This document shows positions 35,748-43,364 of a DNA stretch of 64,000 bases, piece after piece. The DNA lies in the NCBI RefSeq assembly GCF_000719335.1, contig NZ_JOGB01000003.1:186001-250000 (forward strand). The letters run 5' to 3'. The position numbers and the translations under genes are program-made. Within the stretch, counting starts at the first letter, position 1. Each line of letters opens with the position of its first letter. The notes below the pieces were generated by a model. The model ran no database searches, was not told the origin of the DNA, and was given only the letters and a program-made list of their open reading frames with translations. This DNA comes from Streptomyces sp. NRRL S-87. GTDB lineage: Bacteria > Actinomycetota > Actinomycetes > Streptomycetales > Streptomycetaceae.

Positions 35748-35776
35748 GTCGCAGCGCCCGACCGGCCTGAACCGGA

Positions 35777-35808
35777 GGGGCCGTAGGCGGGATTCCGTCT
35801 ACGGCCCC
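35777..35808 (+). terminator. terminator of the HtrA gene
   Basis: 14-base stem including one G-T pair, with a 4-base loop; 30 bases after the stop. Confidence 0.85.
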
Positions 35809-35822
35809 CTGAAACGTCTGCT

Positions 35823-35828
35823 TATGCT
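35823..35828 (+). promoter_or_regulatory. -10 element (TATGCT) for the LysR gene
   Basis: A TANNNT hexamer 6 bases before the GTG at 35835; with the terminator only 15 bases upstream there is no room for a long leader. Confidence 0.55.
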
Positions 35829-35834
35829 TCAGGT

Positions 35835-36740
35835 GTGTTCGATTCGCGGCACATCAGGACGTTTCACGCGGTGGTGACGGCGGGCTCCTACTCCGCGGCC
35901 GCACGCGAGCTCGGCTACACCCAGCCCGCGGTCACCCAGCAGATGAAGGCGCTCGAACGGGCCGTCGGCACGCCCCTGTTCACCCGGGTGGGCCGCACGA
36001 TGCGGCTCACCGAGGCAGGCCGGTCCATGGCCCGCCACAGCGAGGCCATCCTGGGCAGCCTCGACGCCGCCCAGCAGCAGATGAAGGCCTACACCCGGCT
36101 GCGCACCGGGCGGGTCCGCCTGTGCGGCTTCCCCAGCGCCAACGCCACCCTCGTGCCCGAGGCCCTCAGCGCCCTGGCCCGTGAGCACCCCGGCATCACC
36201 GTGGAGCTGCTGGAGGGCGAACCGCCCGAGTCCCTCCAGCGGTTGCGCCGCGGCGACTGCGACGTCACCCTCGCCTTCACCTACCCCGGCCTGCACGAGG
36301 AGGTCCCGGAGGAGGTCGCCGAGGTGCGGCTGTTGGAGGACCAGCTGACCGTGCTCCTGCCGCACGGCCACGCGCTCGCCCGGCGGCGGGCCGTGCACCT
36401 GGCCGACCTGGCGGAGGAACGGTGGATAGCCGGCTGCCCGCGGTGCCGGGCCAACCTGCTGCACGAGTGCGCCGAGTTGGGCTTCGTGCCCGACATCGTG
36501 TTCGCGACCGACGACAACCTGGTCGTGCAGAGCCTGGTCGGACAGGGCCTGGGGGTGGCGATGACGCCCGCGCTCGTCCTGCCCTCGCTGTCGCTCAGCC
36601 GGGTCTGCGGGCGGGTGCTGGCCCCGGCCGCCCGCCGGCACATCTCGGCGTACGTCCACCGCGACCACCTGCGCATCCCGGCGACGGCAGCGGTCCTCGA
36701 CGAACTGCGCCGGGTGTCCGCCAACCGGGTCGGCTGCTGA
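35835..36740 (+). CDS. LysR-family regulator of a sulfur operon
   Basis: 301 residues from GTG. An N-terminal winged helix (FDSRHIRTFHAVVTAGSYSAAARELGYTQPAVTQQMKALERAVG, about 1-45) and a periplasmic-binding-protein-like effector domain (about 90-295) define the family. The recognition helix is at about 18-37. It precedes the cysteine dioxygenase and YeiH genes in the same direction. In Escherichia coli the LysR protein YeiE is likewise encoded beside yeiH, which supports control of sulfite or cysteine metabolism. The effector is unknown. Confidence 0.92.
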   Translation: MFDSRHIRTFHAVVTAGSYSAAARELGYTQPAVTQQMKALERAVGTPLFTRVGRTMRLTEAGRSMARHSEAILGSLDAAQQQMKAYTRLRTGRVRLCGFPSANATLVPEALSALAREHPGITVELLEGEPPESLQRLRRGDCDVTLAFTYPGLHEEVPEEVAEVRLLEDQLTVLLPHGHALARRRAVHLADLAEERWIAGCPRCRANLLHECAELGFVPDIVFATDDNLVVQSLVGQGLGVAMTPALVLPSLSLSRVCGRVLAPAARRHISAYVHRDHLRIPATAAVLDELRRVSANRVGC

Positions 36741-36770
36741 GGCCAGGGCGGCCCCGCGCGGCGGTCGCAC

Positions 36771-36868
36771 GGCGCCGGCCATGCGCCCGTACGGCGCCGG
36801 CCATGCGCCCGCATGCGCCCGTACGGCGCCCGCCATGCACCCGTACGGCGCCCGCGCGATGCCCGTGC
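36771..36868. repeat. 22-base degenerate tandem repeat
   Basis: Units of the type GGCGCCGGCCATGCGCCCGT start at 36771, 36793, 36825 and 36847, with a 10-14 base partial copy between the second and third. It lies between the LysR and cysteine dioxygenase genes, where no coding is evident. Confidence 0.8.
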
Positions 36869-36960
36869 GGCAGGGGAACGCCCCATCCATAAGCGGAGCT
36901 TGGGATTTCAGGGCAGAACTGTCGTTGGACGTGATGGACGGGCTGCCGGACGCTGCCGGT

Positions 36961-37536
36961 ATGACCCCCAGCACGGCATCCCCGGCCCCCTCCCGGCCCG
37001 CGGCCCGCGTCACCGCGCGGATGGCCGACCTCGTCCGCGAGATCCGCGCCGTCGTCGACCGCGGACTGGCCCCCGACCTCACCGCCTACCTCGTCGGCGA
37101 GCGGCTCTCACCGCACCTGGGCGCGCCCGACCTCCTCACGGCGGAGCAGCGGGTGGGCGACCCGGAGCGGTACCGGCAGCACGTCCTGCACGCCGAGCCC
37201 GACGGGAGCTTCTCCGTGGTCGCCCTGGTCTGGCTGCCCGGCCAGCAGACGGCCATCCACGACCACGTCTCGTGGTGCGTGGCCGGGGTCCACCAGGGAG
37301 AGGAGAGCGAGCGCCGCTACCGGCTCGCCCCCGGGGCCGGCGGGGCGGCACGGCTGGTGCCGACCGAGGACGTGGTCAACGGTCCCGGCGACGTGTGCGG
37401 CTTCGCCCCGCCCGGCGACATCCACCGGGTCCGCAACTCCTGTTCCTCGACGGCGATATCCCTGCACGTCTACGGCGCGGACGTGGTGCGCCTGGGCAGC
37501 AGCGTCCGCCGCGTCTACACGCTTCCGGCCGACTGA
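36961..37536 (+). CDS. Cysteine dioxygenase-family cupin
   Basis: 191 residues from ATG at 36961; ATG 36931 is an alternative. The cupin iron ligands appear as AIHDHVSWC (two His, near 99) and PGDIHRVRN (third His, near 157). This is the thiol dioxygenase arrangement, which oxidises cysteine to cysteine sulfinate with O2. There is no clear Shine-Dalgarno. Its stop overlaps the start of the YeiH gene (TGATG), so the pair is coupled: the dioxygenase yields a sulfite precursor and YeiH is a candidate exporter. Confidence 0.88.
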   Translation: MTPSTASPAPSRPAARVTARMADLVREIRAVVDRGLAPDLTAYLVGERLSPHLGAPDLLTAEQRVGDPERYRQHVLHAEPDGSFSVVALVWLPGQQTAIHDHVSWCVAGVHQGEESERRYRLAPGAGGAARLVPTEDVVNGPGDVCGFAPPGDIHRVRNSCSSTAISLHVYGADVVRLGSSVRRVYTLPAD

Positions 37537-38642
37537 TGGCGCTGCTGAACCGGCCGGGCGCGCAGACCGCCCCGGCGGCGGGTCCCCGACGTGCCCTTCC
37601 TCGCCGGTTCGTGCCCCGGCCCGCCGCTCCCCGTGGCGCCCCTCCGCGCGGCGCGCGGAGCTGGCCGGGGCTGGTGACGGCCGTCGGCGGGGCCGGCCTC
37701 GCGTGGGGCGCGCACGCGGTCGTGCCCGCCGTGCCGATGCTCACCGCCTCCGTGGTGCTGGGCATCGCCGCCGCGCACCTGCCGCGGGTACGGGGCTTCG
37801 TGCGCGGCACCGGCCGCGCGGGACTGTCGCTCGCCGGCCGCCGCCTGATGCGGATCGGCATCGTGCTGCTCGGTCTCGGCCTCGGGCTGGACCAGGTGTT
37901 CCGGCTGGGCTGGGCCACCGTGGCGATGGTCTTCGCGGTGGTCGCAGCGACCTTCTCCGGCACGCTGTGGCTGGGGCGGCGGCTCGGGCTGCGGGGCGAC
38001 CAGCCGCTCCTGATCGCCACCGGCTACTCGATCTGCGGGGCCTCGGCCATCGGCGCGGTGAGCGAGGTGTCCGGCAGCGACGAGGAGGACGTGGCCGCCT
38101 CCGTGGCGCTCGTGACCCTGTGCGGCACCCTCGCGATCGCGGTGCTGCCGCTGCTCCAGGGGCCGCTCGGCCTGGCCGACCCGGCCTTCGGGCGCTGGGT
38201 CGGGGCGAGCGTCCACGACGTGGGCCAGGTCGTCGCCACCGCGCAGACCGCCGGTCCGGCCGCCCTGGGCGACGCCGTGCTGGTCAAGTTGATGAGGGTG
38301 GCGCTGCTGGCGCCGCTGGTGGCCGCCGTGGCCTTCGCGGTACGGGCCCGGCGGCACGGGGTGCGGACCGCCTCGGGGCGCCGGCCGGCGCCGGTGCCGC
38401 TGTTCGTGGCCGGCTTCCTGGTGGCCGCCGCGCTGCGCACCACGGGCGTGCTGCCGCCGTTCGTACTGGAGGTCGCGCACCGGACCCAGGAGGGGCTGCT
38501 CGCGGCCGCGTTGTTCGGCCTGGGCAGCGCGGTGCACCTGCCGACCCTGGCGCGCACGGGCGGCCGCGCGGCCCTGCTCGGCCTGGGGGCCTGGGGGGTG
38601 GTCGCGGGGGTCTCGTACGCGGGAGTGCTGCTCACCGCATGA
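37536..38642 (+). CDS. YeiH-family putative sulfate/sulfite exporter
   Basis: 368 residues with about ten hydrophobic segments after a 40-residue basic Pro/Arg-rich N-terminus. YeiH features include RRLMRIGIVLLGLGLGL, GYSICGASAIGAVSEV and GASVHDVGQVVATAQ. The start ATG overlaps the dioxygenase stop by one base. Export of sulfite or sulfate formed from cysteine is the likely job, inferred from family naming and operon context. Confidence 0.9.
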   Translation: MALLNRPGAQTAPAAGPRRALPRRFVPRPAAPRGAPPRGARSWPGLVTAVGGAGLAWGAHAVVPAVPMLTASVVLGIAAAHLPRVRGFVRGTGRAGLSLAGRRLMRIGIVLLGLGLGLDQVFRLGWATVAMVFAVVAATFSGTLWLGRRLGLRGDQPLLIATGYSICGASAIGAVSEVSGSDEEDVAASVALVTLCGTLAIAVLPLLQGPLGLADPAFGRWVGASVHDVGQVVATAQTAGPAALGDAVLVKLMRVALLAPLVAAVAFAVRARRHGVRTASGRRPAPVPLFVAGFLVAAALRTTGVLPPFVLEVAHRTQEGLLAAALFGLGSAVHLPTLARTGGRAALLGLGAWGVVAGVSYAGVLLTA

Positions 38643-38845
38643 CCGCGCCGGGCGGCCGCCGCCCGTACCCGCAACCGGTGGGATCCGGCCGTTTCGCCGG
38701 CCGGTTCCCGCAGAACGGGATGACGCGCACCTGACAATCGCGTAGAGGGCGTGGCAGTCTGCCCACGGCAACGCCGATCCGCACCGCTCTTCACCCCCAC
38801 CCTGCCCGGCCACTCCCGCGCCGGGCACGGCAGAAGGAGTCATGC

Positions 38846-39808
38846 GTGAGAAGCCATCGCACTGCCGCGTCCGTCCTGCTCGCCGCCGGCGCCCTGCTCG
38901 CGGGCGCCCTCTCGGCCGGCCAGGCCGGCGCCGCCCCCACGCCCACGTCCTTCCGGCAGAAGCCCGCCGCGGCGGGCTTCTGGACCCCCGAGCGGATGCG
39001 CTCGGCCACCCCGCTCGACCTGGTCCCGGCGCCCGGCACCCGCCTCAGGGCGGCGGGCACCTCCGCGGCCGCGCCCGTCACCGTCGCCCCGACCGCCGCG
39101 TCCCGGACCGCCGCCTCGCCGACGGCCTTCCCGCAGGCGGGCGGCCCCTGGACGGGCAGCGGCGCGGTCGTGAAGACCTCCGGGCGGATCTTCTTCACCT
39201 TCCAGGGGCGCACGGCCTCCTGTTCGGGCGACTCGGTCACCAGCCAGAACGGCAGCACGGTGATCACCGCCGGGCACTGCGTGAAGTACCAGGGCGCCTG
39301 GCACACCAACTGGATCTTCGTCCCGGCCTACGACAACGGCAGTGCGCCCTACGGCCAGTGGTCGGCCACCGCGACCTTCGCCACCGACCAGTGGGCCGCC
39401 AGCGAGGACATCAACTACGACGTCGGCCTCGCGGTGGTCGCGCCGCTGAACGGGCAGAAGCTCGGCTCGGTCGTCGGCGCGCAGGGCCTGCAGTTCAACG
39501 GCGGCTACAACAAGCCGATGTACGCCTTCGGCTTCCCGGCCGCGTCCCCGTACGACGGCACCAGGCTGATCTACTGCTCGGGCAACAGCAGCAAGGACTT
39601 CCTGTTCTCCAAGGACCACGGGCTGGGCTGCAACATGACCGGCGGCTCCAGCGGCGGCCCCTGGTTCACGTCCTTCAACGAGTCCGCCGGCACCGGCCTC
39701 CAGGTCTCGGTGAACAGCTTCGGCTACAACTTCCTGCCGAACCGCATGTTCGGCCCCTACTTCGGCCCCGAGGCGCTGGCCGCGTACAACAGGGCGCAGA
39801 CCTCCTGA
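38846..39808 (+). CDS. Secreted trypsin-like serine protease
   Basis: 320 residues from GTG, with AAGGAG 7 bases upstream. A signal peptide (about 1-30, ending GQAGAA) and a propeptide-like region to about 100 precede an S1-type domain. The triad is TAGHCV (His), INYDVGLAVV (Asp) and NMTGGSSGGPW (Ser). Cysteines near the His (SCSG/GHC) and around the Ser (YCSG/GCN) suggest two disulfides. It is probably an extracellular protease related to the V8/glutamyl endopeptidase branch. Confidence 0.9.
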   Translation: MRSHRTAASVLLAAGALLAGALSAGQAGAAPTPTSFRQKPAAAGFWTPERMRSATPLDLVPAPGTRLRAAGTSAAAPVTVAPTAASRTAASPTAFPQAGGPWTGSGAVVKTSGRIFFTFQGRTASCSGDSVTSQNGSTVITAGHCVKYQGAWHTNWIFVPAYDNGSAPYGQWSATATFATDQWAASEDINYDVGLAVVAPLNGQKLGSVVGAQGLQFNGGYNKPMYAFGFPAASPYDGTRLIYCSGNSSKDFLFSKDHGLGCNMTGGSSGGPWFTSFNESAGTGLQVSVNSFGYNFLPNRMFGPYFGPEALAAYNRAQTS

Positions 39809-39869
39809 CCCCCACGACCGTCCCCGAAACCCGTTAGGCTGTAGCCCGCTCCGCCGCACGGCGGCGCAG

Positions 39870-39957
39870 GGTGGGTTGCCCGAGCGGCCTAAGGGAACGG
39901 TCTTGAAAACCGTCGTGGCGCGAGTCACCGTGGGTTCAAATCCCACACCCACCGCCA
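39870..39957 (+). tRNA. tRNA-Ser (TGA anticodon)
   Basis: Acceptor GGTGGGT (39870-39876) pairs with ACCCACC (39947-39953). Anticodon loop CTTGAAA is at 39902-39908 with anticodon TGA at 39904-39906. A long class II variable arm and a GTGGG/CCCAC T-stem are present. The 3' CCA is encoded (39955-39957). Confidence 0.95.
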
Positions 39958-39980
39958 CAGGTCATCGACGTACCTGACCG

Positions 39981-40011
39981 GAAGGGGTGCCCCACGCGTG
40001 GGCGCCCCTTC
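39981..40011. terminator. terminator after tRNA-Ser / K+ channel gene
   Basis: 12-base stem with one T-G mismatch (39981-39992 with 40000-40011); it serves both the tRNA and the convergent channel gene. Confidence 0.75.
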
Positions 40012-40054
40012 TGCGTTCCTCGGCGGAAGACCGCGGTGCGACTGCCGACGGTGG

Positions 40055-40660
40055 TCAGTCGGCGCCCTCCTCCCCGGCCCGGGCTCCGGCTCCGGGGCCG
40101 GTGCTCCTGCGCTCCCGGCTCCGGCGGACGGCGCCCACGAAGATCTTCAGGGCCAGGCCGAGGACGATCAGGTCGACGAGCATCTGCACCGTGACCACGA
40201 GCCGCGCCGGGTCTGACTTCGCCGTGATGTCGCCGAATCCGACCGTGGAGAACACGGTGACGGTGAAGTACAGGCTGTCGGTGTGGGAGAGGTGCCCGCC
40301 GAAGTTGGCCGACGACTGGGCGGCCAGCGTGACGTACGTGGCCGCGAACAGCAGGAGGAAGAACGGGGTGCTGATGGCCAGCGCCTCGACGGCCCGCAGC
40401 CCCGGGTGGGAGGAGCGGAGGATCGAGCGGAGCTGGAGGGCGACCAGTGCGACGAACACCCCCAGGCCGACGAAGAGGACGATCACGCAGGAGGACGCGG
40501 CGAAGTGGTCCAGCGGCATCAGGTAGTACGCGGCCCCGAGTGCGGTGATCGAGCCGGTCACGCGCAGCGTGCTCCAGATGATCTGGCGGGACGAGGGGGC
40601 CCGCCCCGCCGCCTCGCGCCGGTCCCGGGGCGCCTGCCCGGCGCCGTGTCGTGTCCGCAT
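40055..40660 (-). CDS. Two-pore-helix potassium channel
   Basis: 201 residues. Four hydrophobic segments lie between about 30 and 185; the pore loop carries the K+ selectivity filter TVGFGD (near 143) between the last two helices, as in PF07885 channels. The cytoplasmic tail is short and basic/acidic with no RCK domain, so gating is not by a bound nucleotide. GGGAGGA precedes the ATG at 40660. Confidence 0.9.
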   Translation of the reverse strand: MRTRHGAGQAPRDRREAAGRAPSSRQIIWSTLRVTGSITALGAAYYLMPLDHFAASSCVIVLFVGLGVFVALVALQLRSILRSSHPGLRAVEALAISTPFFLLLFAATYVTLAAQSSANFGGHLSHTDSLYFTVTVFSTVGFGDITAKSDPARLVVTVQMLVDLIVLGLALKIFVGAVRRSRERRSTGPGAGARAGEEGAD

Positions 40661-40842
40661 GGTCCGTCCTCCCGGCGGTGATCAACCGCTCAACTGTGGC
40701 ACTCACCGGCCCGTCGGGAGGCCGAACCGCATCGGCAAGTCGAGCCGCGGAAAAGGCGTCTGACCTAACGTGGGGCGCGCCCGTCAGGGGGCGCCCCGGG
40801 ACCGGGGTGCCCCTTTCGTACGCCAACCCCCGGGAGTCCGCA

Positions 40843-41262
40843 GTGGTGTCCGTGTCCGTGTCCGTCTCCGACCTGGTCCGAGAGTTCCACGAGGCCTGCG
40901 GCCTCGAAGCGCGGGACCGGCCGGCGGAGGTCTCCGCGAAGCTGGCCCGGCACCGGCAGGACCTGATCGAGGAGGAGGTCGGGGAGCTGGCGGAGGCCGC
41001 CGCGGAGGGCGGGCTCGCGGAGTTCGCGCACGAGCTGGCGGACGTCGTGTACGTGGCCTTCGGCACCGCCCTCGTCCACGGCATCGACCTGGAGGCGGTG
41101 CTCGCCGAGGTCCACCGGGCCAACATGTCCAAGCTCGGGCCCGACGGGCGGCCGACGCTGCGGGCCGACGGCAAGGTCCTCAAGGGGGACCGCTACCGGG
41201 CGCCGGACGTGGCCGCCGTGCTGCGGGCGCAGGGGTGGGAGCCCCGGCCCGCGGCGGAGTAG
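40843..41262 (+). CDS. MazG-like NTP pyrophosphohydrolase
   Basis: 139 residues from GTG with GGGAG 7 bases upstream; a longer frame from 40651 reads poorly. The all-alpha NTP pyrophosphatase metal motif is visible as LIEEEVGELAEAA (near 50) and HELADVVYVAFG (near 70). The C-terminus KLGPDGRPTLRADGKVLKGDRYRAPD matches phage/Streptomyces MazG-like proteins. It hydrolyses nucleoside triphosphates to monophosphate and PPi, probably as a house-cleaning enzyme. Divergent from the channel gene. Confidence 0.88.
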   Translation: MVSVSVSVSDLVREFHEACGLEARDRPAEVSAKLARHRQDLIEEEVGELAEAAAEGGLAEFAHELADVVYVAFGTALVHGIDLEAVLAEVHRANMSKLGPDGRPTLRADGKVLKGDRYRAPDVAAVLRAQGWEPRPAAE

Positions 41263-41479
41263 CGCGGGACGCGGCGGGACCCGGGGCGCGACCACGGCGT
41301 GGCCCGGTGCGGGGCCCGGTGGGCGCCCCGGCGGCGGGCCGGTCACCGGCCGCACTGGTCCGGGCGGGTGGTGTTTGTCGGAAGATCGGGGCGGCGGACG
41401 TCGGCCCTCGGCTTGCGGACACATCATGACGAATGTATGCAGATCCGCCCGTCCGACTTGAGGACTCGAGGAGCCCGTC

Positions 41480-41857
41480 ATGACCAGCAGCCGCGCCCTT
41501 CCGTCATTCTGGACCGCCCTGTTCGCCGCCCTCGCCGCGTTCTTCGGCGCCTTCCGCCGCCGGGGTGCCGCGGCCGGGGCGTCCGGGGTGTCCGGGGCGT
41601 CCGGGGCGTCCGGTGTCGTCGCGCGGGTCGCCCGTACGTCCGCGGCGGTCGCCCGTACGGCCGTGCCGAACGGTGCGGTCCGGGTGCCGCGGCAGTGGCG
41701 GCGATCCGGCTCCGGCGCGCTGCCCCCCACCCTCAAGCAGCGGATCCGCGCCGAGGCGCACGGTTCGTCGCCGGCCCCGCGCCGGGTCGTGTCGGGACCG
41801 TCGTTCCTGACCCCGGGCGCGTCGTGGCCCGCGCACGCGTACGACCTGACCGCCTAG
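41480..41857 (+). CDS. Small hypothetical protein (possible DUF6344)
   Basis: 125 residues, with GAGGAG ahead of the ATG. A hydrophobic stretch (FWTALFAALAAFFGAF, about 10-25) near the N-terminus is followed by Gly/Ala/Ser/Arg-rich sequence and a more ordered end, PTLKQRIRAEAHG...AYDLTA. It resembles short Streptomyces DUF6344-type proteins, a weak recognition. A four-residue GASG repeat is encoded near 41576-41614. Confidence 0.6.
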   Translation: MTSSRALPSFWTALFAALAAFFGAFRRRGAAAGASGVSGASGASGVVARVARTSAAVARTAVPNGAVRVPRQWRRSGSGALPPTLKQRIRAEAHGSSPAPRRVVSGPSFLTPGASWPAHAYDLTA

Positions 41858-41892
41858 CGGGCCGCCGGGGCGCATCGGGGGCGATCGTCTAA

Positions 41893-42045
41893 GTCCGACT
41901 GCCGCTCACAACCCGCGGCACGTGCGCTTCCGCCCGGAACCGCACGGCCCAGGTGAACGGGTCTGCGTACACCACCGTTCAGCAGCCGAACGGCAACGTG
42001 GCGATCGACTTCCACCCTGGTGGATGTGGCGCCACGACCCCCTGA
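41893..42045 (+). pseudogene. C-terminal remnant of a secreted-protein-like gene
   Basis: A 50-codon open frame bounded by TAA (41890-41892) and TGA. Its last 33 residues (TAQVNGSAYTTVQQPNGN, then VAIDFHPGGCGATTP) read like a folded beta-rich domain end rather than a shadow. A terminator hairpin begins 4 bases after the stop. A complete start with ribosome site is missing. No family was recognised; a chance frame cannot be excluded. Confidence 0.35.
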
Positions 42046-42048
42046 GCA

Positions 42049-42086
42049 CCTGCGGGACCGGACCGGCTGGGGTCCGGCCCCGCAGG
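42049..42086 (+). terminator. terminator after the gene remnant
   Basis: 16-base stem with one mismatch (42049-42064 with 42071-42086) and a 6-base loop. Confidence 0.75.
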
Positions 42087-42129
42087 CACGTCCCGGTCCG
42101 GTGGCCCCGACTCCTTGACAGCCCGACCG

Positions 42130-42155
42130 TATCTGACGGACAGTCAGAAACTGAC
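42130..42155. promoter_or_regulatory. overlapping palindromes, TetR-type operator candidate
   Basis: TCTGAC (42132-42137) and GTCAGA (42143-42148) form a perfect inverted repeat with a 5-base spacer. GTCAG (42143-42147) also pairs with CTGAC (42151-42155) across 3 bases. It sits 37-60 bases before the first acyl-CoA dehydrogenase start. Confidence 0.6.
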
Positions 42156-42191
42156 TGGTACGCCGTAGGTACGTCCGGGAGGCCGCCCGCC

Positions 42192-43364
42192 GTGCACCTC
42201 GCCCCGACCGAGCAGCAGCTGACCCTGCGCGCCGAACTGCGCGCGTACTTCCGCGCCCTGATGCCGGACGGCCCGCCGCCGCCCGACGACCCGGACGGTC
42301 CGGAGCGCCAGCGCGCGCTCCTGCGCCGGATCGGCGCCGACGGCCTGCTCGGCCTCGGCTGGCCCGTGGAGTACGGCGGCCAGGGGCGCGGCCCCGACGA
42401 GCAGTTCGTGTTCTTCGACGAGGCCTACCGCGCCGGCGCACCGGTCTCCATGGTCACGCTGAACACGGTCGGCCCGACCCTCATGAAGTACGGCACCGAG
42501 GAGCAGAAGGCCTCCTTCCTCCCCCGCATCCTGCGCGGCGAGCTCGTCTTCGCCATCGGCTACAGCGAGCCCGGGGCCGGCACCGACCTCGCCGCCCTGC
42601 GCACGCGAGCGGTCCGGGACGGCGACGCGTGGCTGATCGACGGGCAGAAGGTCTTCACCTCGAACGCCCAGAACGCGGACTGGATCTGGCTGGCCTGCCG
42701 CACCGACCCCGACGCCCCCAAGCACAAGGGCATATCCATCGTCCTCGTCCCGACCGACGCCCCCGGGTTCTCCTGGACGCCGATCGAGACGGTCGGGGGA
42801 CTCACCACCACGGCGACGTACTACGACGGCATCCGCGTGCCGGCCGGGAACCTCGTCGGCACCGAGAACCAGGGCTGGGGCCTGATCACCAACCAGCTCA
42901 ACCACGAGCGGGTCGCCCTCGCCGCCATCGGCATGCAGGCCGAGGACTTCTACGCCGCCGCCCTCGCGCACGCCCGCACCCGCGACGCGGTCACCGGTGA
43001 GCGCCCCGCCGACCGTCCGTGGGTACGGGCCCGGCTGGCGGAGGCGCACGCCCGACTGGCCGCGGTCCGGCTCCTCAACTGGCGCCTGGTGCAGGACGTC
43101 GGGAACGGCACCCTCGCGCCGGGTGACGCGAGCGGGGTGAAGTTCCTGGGCACGGAGTCCGCCGTCGAGGTCTACCGGATGTGCCAGGAGGTCGTCGGGG
43201 AGGCCGCGCTGATCCGGGCCGGATCGCCCGGGGCGGTCGGCGACGGCGGGTTGGAGCGGATGAACCGGGCCGCCCAGATCAACACCTTCGGCGGCGGGGT
43301 GAGCGAGGTCCAGCGCGAGATCGTCGCGATGACGCGGCTCGGCATGAAGGGGAGGAAGCGGTGA
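42192..43364 (+). CDS. Acyl-CoA dehydrogenase, ChsE2/FadE29-like
   Basis: 390 residues from GTG at 42192, with GGGAGG upstream; a longer frame has no conserved sequence. Acyl-CoA dehydrogenase features are GWPVEYGGQG, AIGYSEPGAGTDLAALRT (flavin-binding), GQKVFTSNAQNADWIWL and the C-terminal FGGGVSEVQREIVAMTRLGM. It oxidises an acyl-CoA to the 2,3-enoyl-CoA with FAD. It is the first gene of a five-gene coupled operon whose composition parallels the mycobacterial igr locus; there ChsE2 pairs with ChsE1 as a heterotetramer, so this protein probably partners the product of 44425-45480. Confidence 0.9.
   Translation: MHLAPTEQQLTLRAELRAYFRALMPDGPPPPDDPDGPERQRALLRRIGADGLLGLGWPVEYGGQGRGPDEQFVFFDEAYRAGAPVSMVTLNTVGPTLMKYGTEEQKASFLPRILRGELVFAIGYSEPGAGTDLAALRTRAVRDGDAWLIDGQKVFTSNAQNADWIWLACRTDPDAPKHKGISIVLVPTDAPGFSWTPIETVGGLTTTATYYDGIRVPAGNLVGTENQGWGLITNQLNHERVALAAIGMQAEDFYAAALAHARTRDAVTGERPADRPWVRARLAEAHARLAAVRLLNWRLVQDVGNGTLAPGDASGVKFLGTESAVEVYRMCQEVVGEAALIRAGSPGAVGDGGLERMNRAAQINTFGGGVSEVQREIVAMTRLGMKGRKR

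Larger units (their letters stand above)
41858..42191. other. 334-base region: gene remnant, terminator, operator
   Basis: It holds a short protein-like reading frame that looks like the end of a lost gene (41893-42045), its strong hairpin (42049-42086), and the palindromic operator of the acyl-CoA operon (42130-42155). Confidence 0.6.

Noticed and set aside
35861..35878. GTTTCACGCGGTGG in the LysR gene as a sixth parS
   Set aside because: Only the left half matches; six of the last seven bases break the palindrome.
36771..36868. CRISPR array
   Set aside because: Units are directly abutting and degenerate with no spacers, and no cas genes are present.
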